A stretch of DNA of 64,000 nucleotides from Streptomyces acidiscabies (GTDB lineage Bacteria > Actinomycetota > Actinomycetes > Streptomycetales > Streptomycetaceae). Where the stretch lies: NCBI RefSeq assembly GCF_020010905.1, contig NZ_JAGJBY010000002.1, positions 4,588,001 to 4,652,000 of the forward strand, given 5' to 3'. This document shows, piece after piece, positions 40,258-49,591 of this stretch (the first letter of the stretch is position 1; each line of letters starts with the position of its first letter). The notes beneath the pieces were generated by a model. The model was given only the letters and a program-made list of their open reading frames with translations, was not told the origin of the DNA and made no database searches. The translations under genes and the position numbers were made by a program.

Positions 40258-40433
40258 TTTCGCTTACGGGTATGAAGGTACGCACGGGAGATCGGAAATT
40301 GCAAGGGGGGTCTGTGTGAATGACACCGGAGAGTGGCGTGAGCGGCGGTTTCGTGTACGAGATCGGGGCGGCGGAGTGGGTGCCGCCGGCCTATGACGTC
40401 GGACGCGTCCGGGCGTTATGGTGGAGGGGTAAG

Positions 40434-40446
40434 CGGACAGTCGTCC
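40434..40446 (+). promoter_or_regulatory. predicted TetR operator (regulator side)
   Basis: CGGACAGTCGTCC, 24 bp before the regulator's GTG, an inverted copy of the site at 40245. Confidence 0.75.
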
Positions 40447-40469
40447 AGCAGGGAGAGAGTGGAGGAGCA

Positions 40470-41051
40470 GTGGAGTCGAGGACCGGCGGGCCTCAGCGGT
40501 CGGACGCGCAGCGCAACCGGGAGCGCATCCTGGAAGTGGCGCTGGTCGAACTGTCACGTTCCGCGGACGTCCCGCTGAGCACGATCGCCAAGAAGGCGGG
40601 CGTCGGGCAGGGGACGCTTTACCGCAACTTCCCCAACCGCGAGGCGCTCGTCCTGGAGGCGTACGAGCACGAGGTGCGGCAACTCACCGACAGTGCGGCC
40701 GAGTTGCTGAAGACGATGGAGCCCGACCGGGCCCTGCGCGTGTGGATGGACCGCCTCGCCCGCTTCATCATGGCCAAGACCGGGCTGGCCGACGCGCTGC
40801 GGCAGGCGGCCGGCGCGGCGGACGGGCCCGAGCCGTCGGGCTACTCGATGGTGTTCGGGTCGATCGAGTTCCTGCTCGCCGCCAACCACGAGGCCGGCAC
40901 CATCCGCCCCGGCGTGAGTGCCGGTGACTTCCTGCGCGCCATCGCCGGGATCTGGCAGATCGACATCAGCGGCGACTGGCACACGCAGGCCACACGGCTG
41001 CTGGACATCGTCATGGACGGGTTGCGGGCGGGGGCGCCGGGGCGGAGCTGA
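40470..41051 (+). CDS. TetR/AcrR-family repressor
   Basis: 193 residues from GTG 40470, with GGAGGAG just upstream. The in-frame start at 40320 would include the operator and is rejected. Helix-turn-helix: RERILEVALVELSRSADVPLSTIAKKAGVGQGTLYRNFPNREALVLEAYEHEV. The C-terminal ligand domain is helical (MDRLARFIMAKTGLADALRQAAG). The matching operators in both promoters indicate autoregulation and control of the divergent nitroreductase. Confidence 0.92.
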   Translation: MESRTGGPQRSDAQRNRERILEVALVELSRSADVPLSTIAKKAGVGQGTLYRNFPNREALVLEAYEHEVRQLTDSAAELLKTMEPDRALRVWMDRLARFIMAKTGLADALRQAAGAADGPEPSGYSMVFGSIEFLLAANHEAGTIRPGVSAGDFLRAIAGIWQIDISGDWHTQATRLLDIVMDGLRAGAPGRS

Positions 41052-41178
41052 GTGCGGGGGCGGTCCGGTCTCCGGCCTCGGGGAACATCGGTACAGCCGT
41101 TGGCGCTGAGAACGATCATGGTCAGCCGGCACACGGGCTGGGGGCTCCGCTGAGGTTCGCGGAAAGATCGCCGGGCGG

Positions 41179-42660
41179 GTGTCGGAGCTGGACCGGCTGC
41201 GCCGGGGGCCAGTGCGGATCTCCGGGTCGCGGATGAAGTGGGCGCTGGAGCGAGCCGAGGAGATCGCTGCCTTCGCGATGGACCAGGTGGATGTGTCCGC
41301 GATACCGCCGCGGCGGCTGGTGGAGCTGTCGCGGTACGGGGTGGACGGAAAGGCGTCCCTACTGCGGCGCCACGGTGATTCCCGGCGCCTGGCCACTTTG
41401 CTGGCCACTGCGGTCTACCTGACGAGCAGGGCGGTCGACGACGCGCTTGATCTGCTGGAGGTGCTGATCGCGACGAAGCTGCTGGTCAGGGCGGAGCGGG
41501 AGACGGCGAAGCAGAAGCTGAAGACGCTGCCGAGGGTGGAGCGGGCCGGGATGTGGCTGGCAACCGTGTTCCGGGTCGTGTTCGACACCACCTCCGAGCA
41601 GGTCGACACCGACACCGGGGAGATCGCGGCGCCCAAGGTGGAAACGCTGGAGGCGATGTGGGCGGAGGTTGAGCAGGTGGTGCCCCGGGAGGAGCTGGCG
41701 GCCGCGATCGCCGCGCTGTTCGAGCTGACGCCGCCGCTGGACTCCGACGCGGACGAGGCGTGGCGGTCGATGCTGGTCACCCGGTTCCCCACCGTACGGC
41801 CGTTTCTCAAGCTCCTGGTCCAGGTCGTCGACTTCGGCGCCACCCCCGAGGGCCTGCCGGTGCTGAAGTCACTGCCCGACCTGACGGGGCGCAAGAAGGT
41901 GGGGCCCGACGAGATCGACACGTCGCTGCTGGCCGGGTCGTGGCGGCGCCTCGTGCTGTCCGCCGCACCTGGAGCCGGGCGCGGCGGACTGGAAGGCGTA
42001 CGTGTTCTGTGTGCTGGAGTCCTTCCACCGCATGCTGCGGCGGCGGGAGGTGTTCGCGAAGAACTCCTCCAAGTGGGGCGATCCGAGGGCGAAGCTGCTG
42101 GACGGGGAAGCGTGGGAGCAGGCCAAGCCGACCGTGCTCGCCTCGCTCAACCTGCCTGGCGAGACGGGGGAGCACCCGGCGGCGCGGGCCGCACTGCTGG
42201 ACGGCACTTACCGGGAGGTCGCGGGGCGGGTGCCGGCGAACTCGCAGATCGTGTTCGACGACGACGGCCGCCTGCACTTCGCCGCCCTGGAGCCGGAGCC
42301 CGAACCGGCCTCGCTCCTGGACTTGCGGAAGGCGGTGGAGGCGATGCTGCCTCGCGTCGGCCTGCTGGAGGTGTTGCTGGAGGTGTTCTCGTGGACCGGC
42401 GCCGACCAGGTGTTCACCTCGGTCACCGGCGGCGGGGCCCGCCTCAAGGACCTGCATGTGACGGTCGCCGGACTGCTGGTCGCGCACGGCTGCAACGTCG
42501 GCTGCACGCCGGTCGTCGGCGGGATCGACGCACTGAAGTACGGCAGGCTGTCGCACGTCGACCAGACGTATCTGCGGCTGGCCACCGACCGGGCCGTGAA
42601 CGCCACACTCATCGAGCACCAGGCGGCCATCGGCCTCGCGCAGGCCCCGGCGGAGGCTGC
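41179..42660 (+). pseudogene. Tn3-family transposase central fragment (copy A), frameshifted
   Basis: SELDRLRRGPVRISGSRMKWALERAEEIAAFAMDQVDVSAIPPRRLVELSRYGVDGKASLLRRHGDSRRLATLL...LDLLEVLIATKLL is the middle of a Tn3-type TnpA. Near 41965 the frame shifts to WKAYVFCVLESFHRMLRRREVFAKNSSKWGDPRAKLL, which continues through ATDRAVNATLIEHQAAIGLAQA to about 42655. Both the N-terminal third and the catalytic C-terminus are missing. The 3' edge is fused to a tyrosine-recombinase remnant. Confidence 0.8.
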
Positions 42661-42933
42661 TGGGCCTCGTTCCTGATGTGCCTGGCCTGCCCCAACGCCC
42701 GGATTCACCCCGCCCACCACAGCCGTCTGGCTAACCTGCACCACGCGCTCGACAACCTGCGCACCGCCATCGAGCCGGGCCAGGGGCAACGCCAGTGGGA
42801 GGACGGGTACGCCCGCCTGGAGCACCTCAAGGGCCAGCCCGACACCGCGGTATGGACCCGCGCCCTGGCCGAGGTGACCGACACCGACCGCGAACTCATC
42901 GCCCTGCTGCTCAACGGAGACCTCGACCCGTGA
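42661..42933 (+). pseudogene. C-terminal remnant of a first tyrosine recombinase (Tn554 TnpA-like)
   Basis: WASFLMCLACPNARIHPAHHSRLANLHHALDNLRTAIEPGQ...YARLEHLKGQPDTAVWTRALAEVTDTDRELIALLLNGDLDP is the conserved tail of the first recombinase in actinobacterial recombinase-trio elements. It overlaps the next gene by GTGA. Everything upstream has been replaced by Tn3 sequence. Confidence 0.65.
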
Positions 42934-44600
42934 CGGCCACCTCAGCCCCCGTCCGTGTCCTTCTCGGACCCGACACCCCCGTCATCCCCACCCACCGGAT
43001 CGTCGATGGCTGCACCGGCCCGATCGCGCGCTACGCGGCGCCGGCCTGGCCGCTGATCCCGATGAACGCCAACCCGGGCGTCACGCACAGCACCATCCAC
43101 TGGCCGACGTTCCCCGACCCGTTCCGGGAGGAGATGCGGCTGGCCGCCTGGACCTTGATCAATGGCGAACTGCCCGCGGTGTTCCTGCGTAAGCGTCATC
43201 CCACCTGGCGCTCACGTCAGGCGTCCAAGGTGCTCTGCCAGACGATCGGGACCTGGTGCCGGCTGGCCGTGTGGCTCACCAACCGGGGCATCACCATGCT
43301 GAGAGTGCACCACCCAGGTACTGAGTGAGTACGGCCGTCACGCGATTCGTACCACACAGCGGTTGGGCGGCAGGCTGCCCTGGAGCGGCCGGGCCCCTGC
43401 CCGCTCAGTGTCCCGGTCACCGGCAAGCTCGGCGGGATCCCCTGGGGAGAGGCCGTCGACTACACCGAAGCAGGCTTTCTGATGCGCCAGTTGAGCACGG
43501 CGTGTTTCATCGTGATCGCCTGTCTGACGGGGATGCGTCCCGGAGAGGCGGCCGAATGCGCAACGGATGCTGCCCCGATCCGAAGCCGGACGCTGCGGGG
43601 CGTACGGGGCGGCACTTGATCACGAGCACCGTGTACAAGACCGCCCGCGACGACGACGGCAACCATCGTTCCGAGGGCGAAGTCCGCGATGCTCCCTGGG
43701 TGGCCATTGCCCCTGTCGTGAACGCCATCCGTGTTCTGGAACGCATGGTTTCCCAAGGGCAGCTGTTGTTCGATCACCACGCCCACGACCTGCGCGGCAC
43801 CCGGGTCGGCACCGGCTCCCTCACCGTGCATACCCTGGGGAAACGGGTGGAGGACTTCATCACCTGGGCCAACCACGAGGCAACCGCTCGCGGCCTGGCC
43901 GGTGAGGTATTCCCGCCGGACCCGCGCGGGAGGATCGCACCGAGCGGTTCCGCAGGAGCCTGGCCTGGCACATCGCCCGCCGCCCCGGGGCCTTGTCGCG
44001 CTCGCGATTCAGTACGGTCATCTGCGGACTGCTGTAGCGGCCGGGTATGCCGCGCGCAGCCGGGACGGCATCCACGACCTCCTCGACGTCGAGACGGCCC
44101 GCGCCACCATCGAGACGGTCGCCAACCTGAATGCCGCTCTCGAGGACGGCCTTGGCATCTCCGGGCCCGCCGCCCGCCGGGCCATCAAGGCCGCCGGCAC
44201 CGCGCCCCAGTACACCGGCACCGTCATCACCGCCCGGCAGGCCCGCCAGATCCTCGCCAACTTCGACCTGGCCGTCTACGACAATCCCCGCACGCTGCTG
44301 ATGTGCGTCTACAAGCGCGACAAGGCCCTGTGTCATCGCGGCCTCGAGGACACCCCCAGCCTCGACCAGTGCGTCCCCGCCTGTGCGAACATCGCCCGCA
44401 CCGATCAGCACGCCACCGGCCTTCGGCTCCGTGCCACCTCGCTTGAGCAGCAGGCAGGCCATGTCCCCAGTCCGCTGGGCGAGCGCCTGCGTGGCAACGT
44501 CACCTGCCTTCGCGGTCTCGCCAACGCCCACCACCCCATCGCATCAGCCTCCAGGACGGCACCGCATGAGCCCTGCGCCCGACGAACGCGTCCGTATTCG
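42930..44600 (+). pseudogene. second tyrosine recombinase (Tn554 TnpB-like), frameshifted
   Basis: Starts at GTG 42930 (LLGPDTPVIPTHRIVDGCTGPIARYAAPAWPLIPMNANPGVTHSTIHWPTFPDPFREEMRLAAW) and stops in frame at 43328. Continuations in other frames are GIPWGEAVDYTEAGFLMRQLSTACFIVIACLTGMRPGE, GRHLITSTVYKTARDDDGNHRSEGEVRDAPWVAIAPVVNAI, and HIARRPGGLVALAIQYGHLRTAVAAGYAARSRDGIHDLLDVE (HxxR and Tyr boxes). At least three frameshifts or small deletions inactivate it. Confidence 0.75.
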
Positions 44601-44790
44601 CGCGGCCATGGACGGTTGTCGCCCTGGCCCAGGAAGTCGGGGTGCCGCGCAACGCGCTCACCCAGCGCCACCTCGACCTCAAGAACGACTTCTACACGCA
44701 GGTCAGGGCGCGCGGACACACGCCGGACTCTGAGATCCGCCTGCGCCGACAGATCGTCAAACTTAGAGGTCGTGCGGATAGGTCCAGCCC
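44565..44790 (+). pseudogene. TnpC-like (DUF6262) protein, N-terminal half
   Basis: MSPAPDERVRIRAAMDG, then a small deletion/frameshift, then VALAQEVGVPRNALTQRHLDLKNDFYTQVRARGHTPDSEIRLRRQIVKLR. This is the accessory third gene of recombinase-trio elements. The reading breaks at 44765. Its missing C-terminal half is found at 46160. Confidence 0.7.
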
Positions 44791-44875
44791 TCAGACATGA
44801 GGCGGCCGGACTGCCAGATGGGTTCAGCACGCCAAGGACCGGTCCGAACGGCGGGCCGACGATCCAGCTCAGATG

Positions 44876-45598
44876 TCACTCCTCAAGCTTCGGCTCCGAA
44901 CCCGCCAGGTCCTTCAGTCTCTCCAGGTCGCTGCTGACCGACTGCCGTTCCTCATCGGTGAGTTGGACCGCGGCGGCCTCCTTCAGCGCGGACACCGCCG
45001 TCGTCTCGTCACCGAGCCGCCCGGCCACGTCGCCGCGCAGGACGAGGAGGCGTACGAGCTGCGCGGGTGTCGGCCGCTCGCCCTCGAGCCCGAGCACCCG
45101 GTCGATGATCTTCGCCGCACCTGCTGGGTCCTCTTTGGAGTCGGCGAAGAGCGTGGCGTTGTGCAGCGCTCGCGCGAAGGTCTCCTTGGGGGCGGGCCGG
45201 TGGTGCAGGTCCTCGCTGGTGGGCTGCCCGACCCGGATGCAGTTGCCCCCGGGGTCAGTCATCAGGAACTGCCGCACCCCGTAGGACATGTCCTTGAGCG
45301 GCCCGATCCGCGGAATGCCCCGGCTCGGGATCTTCCCGTACGCGGCCTTGAGCCCGGCCCGGAACGCCTCGTACAGCCCGTCCACGTTGTCGGTGAGGAC
45401 ATAACACGTGCTGTACGACTCGCTGGGCTCGTACTTCTTCATGCCGAAGAACTGCAGCCCGATATCGCCTCGCTCGACAACCGCGAACGGGTTGGGGCTC
45501 TTCTGCAGGAAGGTCACCTCGAAACCGAGAGCCGTGTAGAAGTCGATGACGGGCTGGATGGTCTGACATGGGAGCAAGGGGATCGTCTTTTCGGCCAT
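44876..45598 (-). CDS. VOC-domain protein with C-terminal helical extension
   Basis: 240 residues from ATG 45598. Residues 1-125 are a bleomycin-resistance-type VOC domain (TIPLLPCQTIQPVIDFYTALGFEVTFLQKSPNPFAVVERGDIGLQFFG, FLMTDPGGNCIRVGQP). The remaining about 115 residues are helical and TPR-like (TFARALHNATLFADSKEDPAGAAKIIDRVLGLEGE...LVRLLVLRGDVAGRLGDETTAVSALKEAAAV). Divergent from a PadR gene sharing an operator-like palindrome. A drug- or metabolite-binding role is likely but unproven. Confidence 0.88.
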   Translation of the reverse strand: MAEKTIPLLPCQTIQPVIDFYTALGFEVTFLQKSPNPFAVVERGDIGLQFFGMKKYEPSESYSTCYVLTDNVDGLYEAFRAGLKAAYGKIPSRGIPRIGPLKDMSYGVRQFLMTDPGGNCIRVGQPTSEDLHHRPAPKETFARALHNATLFADSKEDPAGAAKIIDRVLGLEGERPTPAQLVRLLVLRGDVAGRLGDETTAVSALKEAAAVQLTDEERQSVSSDLERLKDLAGSEPKLEE

Positions 45599-45607
45599 AC
45601 CCGCACA

Positions 45608-45625
45608 CTAGTCAAAATTGATTAG
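45608..45625. promoter_or_regulatory. predicted PadR operator
   Basis: CTAGTCAA-AA-TTGATTAG, an 8+8 bp dyad with one mismatch, in the short divergent spacer between the VOC gene and the PadR fragment. Confidence 0.65.
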
Positions 45626-45644
45626 AAGGGGAAGGGTTCTCTGC

Positions 45645-45786
45645 ATGCCCGTGATCCGTCTCCTCGTCCTGGGTGCCGTCCGCCAGCGTGGCCGCGCGCA
45701 CGGCTACCAGGTGCGCAATGACCTGGAGTGCTGGGGTGCGCACGAGTGGTCGAGCGTGAAGCCCGGCTCGATCCATCACGCGCTTG
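45645..45786 (+). pseudogene. PadR-family regulator, 3'-truncated by an IS
   Basis: MPVIRLLVLGAVRQRGRAHGYQVRNDLECWGAHEWSSVKPGSIHHAL is the PadR winged-helix start. After HAL the sequence passes into an IS5-type inverted-repeat end, so the recognition wing and dimerisation helix are lost. The divergent VOC gene has probably lost its regulator. Confidence 0.8.
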
Positions 45787-45905
45787 ACCGTGTCCTATGT
45801 GGTGAGGCGGATGAGTCGTTTGTGGCAGCAGAGGGCGGCGGCGAGGCCGAGAAAGGCCAGGTAGTTGCGAGGATTGCGCTCGTAGTGAGGGCTCGGACGC
45901 CGGTA
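45787..45905 (-). mobile_element. IS5/IS427-type terminal fragment
   Basis: On the minus strand SGYRRPSPHYERNPRNYLAFLGLAAALCCHKRLIRLTT is the C-terminus of an IS5-type transposase. The end ACCGTGTCCTATGTGGTGAGG resembles the terminus of the complete IS at 3274. Only one end remains. Confidence 0.7.
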
Positions 45906-46159
45906 GCCGGACAGCCAGGACGTTGGGTCGGCCGCGAGGGAAAGGACCTGTCTCCAGGCACCTCGCCACGCGGCCGACCCAACCTCATGGCACAACCGAG
46001 GGTTCTCGACGCTGGCAAAGGTGACCGACCGGCAGGAGTGCGTGCACAACGCCTGGGTCGCACTGGCCAGCGCAGTCATCATCATCCGCCGCCCGGTCCG
46101 CCGGTCCTGGGTCCGTTACAGGTGGGATGCTCGCCCTGCCCGGTGCCCGTGACGCGCGT

Positions 46160-46360
46160 GCCCTATCCGCGCGAGCTCTTAAGGAGCTCCGAGCCAAGGA
46201 CACGGCAGAGCTGTCCCAGTTGCGGACCGACGTCGATCATCTTGTTCGCGCCGTTAACCAACTGACCGTGGAGAACCGGCAATTGCGCGGTGCCCTGTCG
46301 CAGCCCACCTCTCCCGTTCGAGTGCTGCGAACCCAACCGCACCCGAACCAAACACTCTGA
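46160..46360 (+). pseudogene. TnpC-like (DUF6262) protein, C-terminal half
   Basis: LKELRAKDTAELSQLRTDVDHLVRAVNQLTVENRQLRGALSQPTSPVRVLRTQP is a coiled coil typical of the end of TnpC-like proteins. It would join naturally to RRQIVKLR at 44765, so about 1.4 kb (VOC gene, PadR stub, IS end) now separates the halves. Confidence 0.6.
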
Positions 46361-46390
46361 GGCTCGATACCGGTGACATATAATTAGGTG

Positions 46391-46414
46391 TCTATGGAAG
46401 ATAATTCTTTGGAA
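46391..46414. promoter_or_regulatory. putative MarR operator region
   Basis: AT-rich segment with TCTATGGAAG and a second TTTGGAAG half-site just before the MarR start. The first 10-mer recurs at 48550. Confidence 0.5.
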
Positions 46415-46422
46415 GATGAGTG

Positions 46423-46938
46423 ATGGCTGACGCTGACCTGAAGCTGTTGTACCGGGAGTTGGTCTCGCTGGAGATCGAGCTGTGGGATGGCATCGAGGGG
46501 CGGTTGAAGGCCGAGTACGACCTGGTGCTGACCTCGTTCGAGGTGTTGCACCTGCTGCTGCGGCAACCAGGCCGGCGGATCCAGGACATCGCGGAGGAGT
46601 TCTCGATCACGGTGGGTGGCACGAGCAAGGTGGTCGACCGTCTGGAGACAGCGGGCCTGTGTGAGCGGCGGGCCAATCCGAACGACCGCCGTTCCTCGAT
46701 CGTCGAGCTCACGCCCAAGGGCCGGAAGCTGGTGGACGGGGCGCTGAAGGTCTTCGAGGAGGAGCTGGAACTGCGTATCGGGTCGGTGATTCCCGAGCGG
46801 TCCGTACGCGAGGTGACCGCGGTCCTCGGCACGCTGCGGGTAGCCGGACGCGCCCTGGACGCGCAGCGGGGGGCCATCGCGCAGACACCGGTACCGGCTG
46901 TGCGGGCGCCGAAGCAGCCCGGCCGACCTGCATCGTGA
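46423..46938 (+). CDS. MarR-family transcriptional regulator
   Basis: 171 residues from ATG 46423 (a GTG immediately before is also possible). Winged helix: VLTSFEVLHLLLRQPGRRIQDIAEEFSITVGGTSKVVDRLETAGLCERRANPNDRRSSIVELTPKGRKLVDGALKVFEEEL, with the DRR wing motif. The sequence upstream carries repeated TGGAAG half-sites, suggesting autoregulation. A related palindrome lies before the radical SAM/VOC divergence at 48.5 kb. Confidence 0.9.
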   Translation: MADADLKLLYRELVSLEIELWDGIEGRLKAEYDLVLTSFEVLHLLLRQPGRRIQDIAEEFSITVGGTSKVVDRLETAGLCERRANPNDRRSSIVELTPKGRKLVDGALKVFEEELELRIGSVIPERSVREVTAVLGTLRVAGRALDAQRGAIAQTPVPAVRAPKQPGRPAS

Positions 46939-47010
46939 GCCGCGACGGATCGGCAATGCTCGTGCGGTGACGGGCCGGGGGAACACAGCCCCGGCCCGTC
47001 ACCCCACGAT

Positions 47011-47436
47011 TCAGTCGGCGATACCGGCGAAGGCGATGACTTTGTCGATGCGGCCGCGGACGAGGAGGTTGCCGGGGCCGCCGTTGCGTGCGGCGTACTC
47101 TTCGGCACGGTTCTCGTCCATGTAGCGGACGCCGAGGAGTCCGCCCCAGCGCAGCATGTCGTCAGGGTCCTCGGAGATCTCTGCGCGGCCCTGGAGGAGG
47201 ACGAACGCGTACGGTGGCCGGTCCTCGTCGACACAGAGGGCGAACCGTCCGTCGCGGGCGAGGTTGCGGCCCTTGACCCCGTTCTTCTCGGTGGTGAACA
47301 CGATGTCGTCGCCGTCGAGGAGGAACCAGACCGGTGTGACGTGGGGGCTGCCGTCGGCGCGGGCGGTGGACAGCTTGCCGGTACGGGTGCCGTACATGGC
47401 GAACGCCCGCCACTCCTGCTCGGTCATCCTCAGCAT
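47011..47436 (-). CDS. PPOX-class F420/FMN-dependent protein
   Basis: 141 residues from ATG 47436. MTEQEWRAFAMYGTRTGKLSTARADGSPHVTPVWFLLDGDDIVFTTEKNGVKGRNLARDGRFALCVDEDRPPYAFVLLQGRAEISEDPDDMLRWG is the classic Rv1155-like split barrel. It probably reduces an unknown substrate with F420 or FMN. First listed of three minus-strand genes (VOC, NTF2-like, PPOX) that look like one operon. Confidence 0.88.
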   Translation of the reverse strand: MLRMTEQEWRAFAMYGTRTGKLSTARADGSPHVTPVWFLLDGDDIVFTTEKNGVKGRNLARDGRFALCVDEDRPPYAFVLLQGRAEISEDPDDMLRWGGLLGVRYMDENRAEEYAARNGGPGNLLVRGRIDKVIAFAGIAD

Positions 47437-47498
47437 GCGGGCGCCTTTCGTGTGCGTACGGATCGACTCGTGGGTGCCCGGTGCCGGGCACCGCGGTT

Positions 47499-47891
47499 CT
47501 AGCCCCAGAAGGCGTCTTCGGCGGCCGGGTCTTCGGAGAAGAGCCACATCTCGGTGATCTTGCCGTTCTCGATGCGCAGGACGTCGACGCCGTCCATGCT
47601 CATCGACGTGTCGCCGCGGCGGCCGGTGAAGTGGATGGTGGCGGTGACCAGGTCGCCGTTGGTCATGACGGTGTGGACCTCGTCGATCGCGAAGGTGCCC
47701 TGGCTGGCCTCCATCATTCCGCCGAGCATCTGGAAGACGGCGCCCTGTCCGTTGTGGTCGCCGGAGAACTGGTTGGCGCCTGGCTGGTGCCAGGTGATCG
47801 CCTCGTCGAGGAGATCACCGAGGGTGGCCATGTCGCCGGTCTGGACAGCCTGGAAGTACGTGCGCGCCAGATCGATATTCGTGCTGGTCAT
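47499..47891 (-). CDS. NTF2-like (SnoaL-fold) protein
   Basis: 130 residues from ATG 47891. DLARTYFQAVQTGDMATLGDLLDEAITWHQPGANQFSGDHNGQGAVFQMLGGMMEASQGTFAIDEVHTVMTNGDLVTATIHFTGRRGDTSMSMDGVDVLRIENGKITEMWLFSEDP is a full SnoaL-type fold. The partner genes (PPOX and VOC) suggest catabolism or detoxification of a small aromatic or similar compound. Confidence 0.87.
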   Translation of the reverse strand: MTSTNIDLARTYFQAVQTGDMATLGDLLDEAITWHQPGANQFSGDHNGQGAVFQMLGGMMEASQGTFAIDEVHTVMTNGDLVTATIHFTGRRGDTSMSMDGVDVLRIENGKITEMWLFSEDPAAEDAFWG

Positions 47892-47990
47892 GGGGACTGC
47901 TCCTCGCTGCCCGGTACCGGGCGGTGCGGTCGGGTGGTGCCGGTGCCGGCCGCCATCGGGCGCACGCCCGAGCTCGGTCCGGCTGCGTGG

Positions 47991-48371
47991 TTACTGCGAG
48001 GGGGGCGAGAAGACGCCGACATGATTGCCCGCGGTGTCTCGCAGTCGGCCGAAGGTGATGCCGGCGGCATCGGTGACCGGCTCCATCAGCACCTCACCAC
48101 CGAGACCCTTGGCGCGCTCGATCGTCTCGGCCACGTCCTGCACGAGTACGTAGAAGATCGCATAATTGGGGAATCGGCCGCCGGACTCGAAGATCCCGCC
48201 GCTGGCCTGCTCGCTGCCCGGGGTGGCGACCTCCCAGTAGGTGACGCCCTCCAGGTTGGTGTTGAGCGTGAAGGACCAGTCGAACAGCTCGCCGTAGAAC
48301 TTCTTGACCTCGTCGGCCTGGTCGGTACCGAACTCGAACCATCCGACCGAGTTGAACGCGGGAGCACCCAC
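47991..48371 (-). CDS. VOC-family protein
   Basis: About 126 residues. APAFNSVGWFEFGTDQADEVKKFYGELFDWSFTLNTNLEGVTYWEVATPGSEQASGGIFESGGRFPNYAIFYVLVQDVAETIERAKGLGGEVLMEPVTDAAGITFGRLRDTAGNHVGVFSPP. GTG 48371 is preferred because GAGGAG precedes it by 8 nt; ATG 48389 or 48398 are alternatives. First gene of the three-gene minus-strand operon. Confidence 0.85.
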   Translation of the reverse strand: MGAPAFNSVGWFEFGTDQADEVKKFYGELFDWSFTLNTNLEGVTYWEVATPGSEQASGGIFESGGRFPNYAIFYVLVQDVAETIERAKGLGGEVLMEPVTDAAGITFGRLRDTAGNHVGVFSPPSQ

Positions 48372-48552
48372 GACACTCACTCCTCTCATCACAAACATGA
48401 ATGAATATGACTCTCTGGTGCAAAAAGATAACTGGGTGTGATCTCCCCTCCCTCAGGAGTCGACTGCCGTAAACGCCGAGTGGACGTCTGGGCTGCGCAG
48501 GAGTCATTGAGGCCCTGCGCGTGACGCCAACCAGCAAACCATTTACATTCTA

Positions 48553-48567
48553 TGGAAGCAACTTCCA
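48553..48567. promoter_or_regulatory. perfect palindrome, putative MarR-type operator
   Basis: TGGAAG-CAA-CTTCCA, preceded by TCTA as at 46391. It lies between the VOC operon and the radical SAM gene. Confidence 0.55.
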
Positions 48568-48709
48568 GAGATTATTGTTCTAGGTGATGGAATCGGCGTG
48601 CTCCCTGTGGAGTGCCCCGGACTACAGCCCGCCCAGGCAGGGGCCGGCCGGTGCGCGGACGCGCCGGCATCGCTGGCCCGCCAGACGGCACAACCGGAAG
48701 GAACCAGAC

Positions 48710-49591
48710 GTGGAGCCCATCGAGATCGAGGCGAAGACCCTCATCCAGAAGTCGAAGACCCCGTCGAACGACTACGTCATCAACCCCTACACCGGCTGCG
48801 TGCTGGGCTGCGCCTACTGCTTCGCCAGCTTCGCCGGGCGCCAGTTCGGGCGGACGGTGAAGGAGTGGGGCGACTACCTGTACGTGAAGAAGAACGCGGT
48901 CGAACTCGCCCGCAAGGAGCTGGCGAAGATGCCGCAGGACAAGCGGCGGGGCACGATGCTGCTCAGCTCGGTCACCGACCCCTACCAGGGCCACGAGACG
49001 AAGTACCGGCTCACCCGCGGCATCCTGCGCGAACTGCAAGCGGTCGAGTACCCGGGCCTGGTGCGCATCCTGACCAAGTCGCCTGTCGTCACCCGCGACA
49101 TCGACCTGCTCACCAGTCTGCCGCGTGCCGAGGTCGGTATGACCGTGACCACCACCGACGACAAGGTCAGCCGCTGGCTGGAGGTCCGCGCCCCGCTCGC
49201 CTCCCGCCGCCTGCGCACCCTGGCCGAACTGAAAGAGGCCGGCATCCACACCTACGCCTTCGTCGGCCCGCTCCTGCCCCACTTCGCCACCCAGCCTGAG
49301 CTTCTGGACGACCTTTTCGGGCAGCTCGCCGAGGCGGGAGTCGGTGAGGTGTTCATGGAGCACATCAACCTCAAGCGGTACATCCGCGAGCGCATGGACC
49401 AGGTCCTCGCCGACGAGCCCGACGATGTCCGCGAGGCGTACCTCCAGGCGCAGACGAAGGAACATCGCGAGCGGCTCGACGCGATCGTGGCGGAGCTGCT
49501 GGACAAGCACGGCCTGCGGCTGCGCTTCGAGGAGGTCGTCCACCACGACGACAACGACTCCCTGCGCCAGAGGCTCGCATCCTCGGCGTGA
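48710..49591 (+). CDS. SPL-like radical SAM protein
   Basis: 293 residues from GTG 48710 (GGAAGGA upstream). NPYTGCVLGCAYCFASF holds the [4Fe-4S] cysteines at residues 30, 34 and 37 (C-X3-C-X2-C). SSVTDPYQGHETKYRLTRGILREL, VRILTKSPVVTRDIDLL and VGMTVTTTDDKVSRWLEVRAPLASRRLRTLAELKEAGIHTYAFVGPLLP are the SPL-like (Rv2578c-type) barrel. Related to spore photoproduct lyase, but the substrate of this subgroup is not established. Confidence 0.9.
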   Translation: MEPIEIEAKTLIQKSKTPSNDYVINPYTGCVLGCAYCFASFAGRQFGRTVKEWGDYLYVKKNAVELARKELAKMPQDKRRGTMLLSSVTDPYQGHETKYRLTRGILRELQAVEYPGLVRILTKSPVVTRDIDLLTSLPRAEVGMTVTTTDDKVSRWLEVRAPLASRRLRTLAELKEAGIHTYAFVGPLLPHFATQPELLDDLFGQLAEAGVGEVFMEHINLKRYIRERMDQVLADEPDDVREAYLQAQTKEHRERLDAIVAELLDKHGLRLRFEEVVHHDDNDSLRQRLASSA

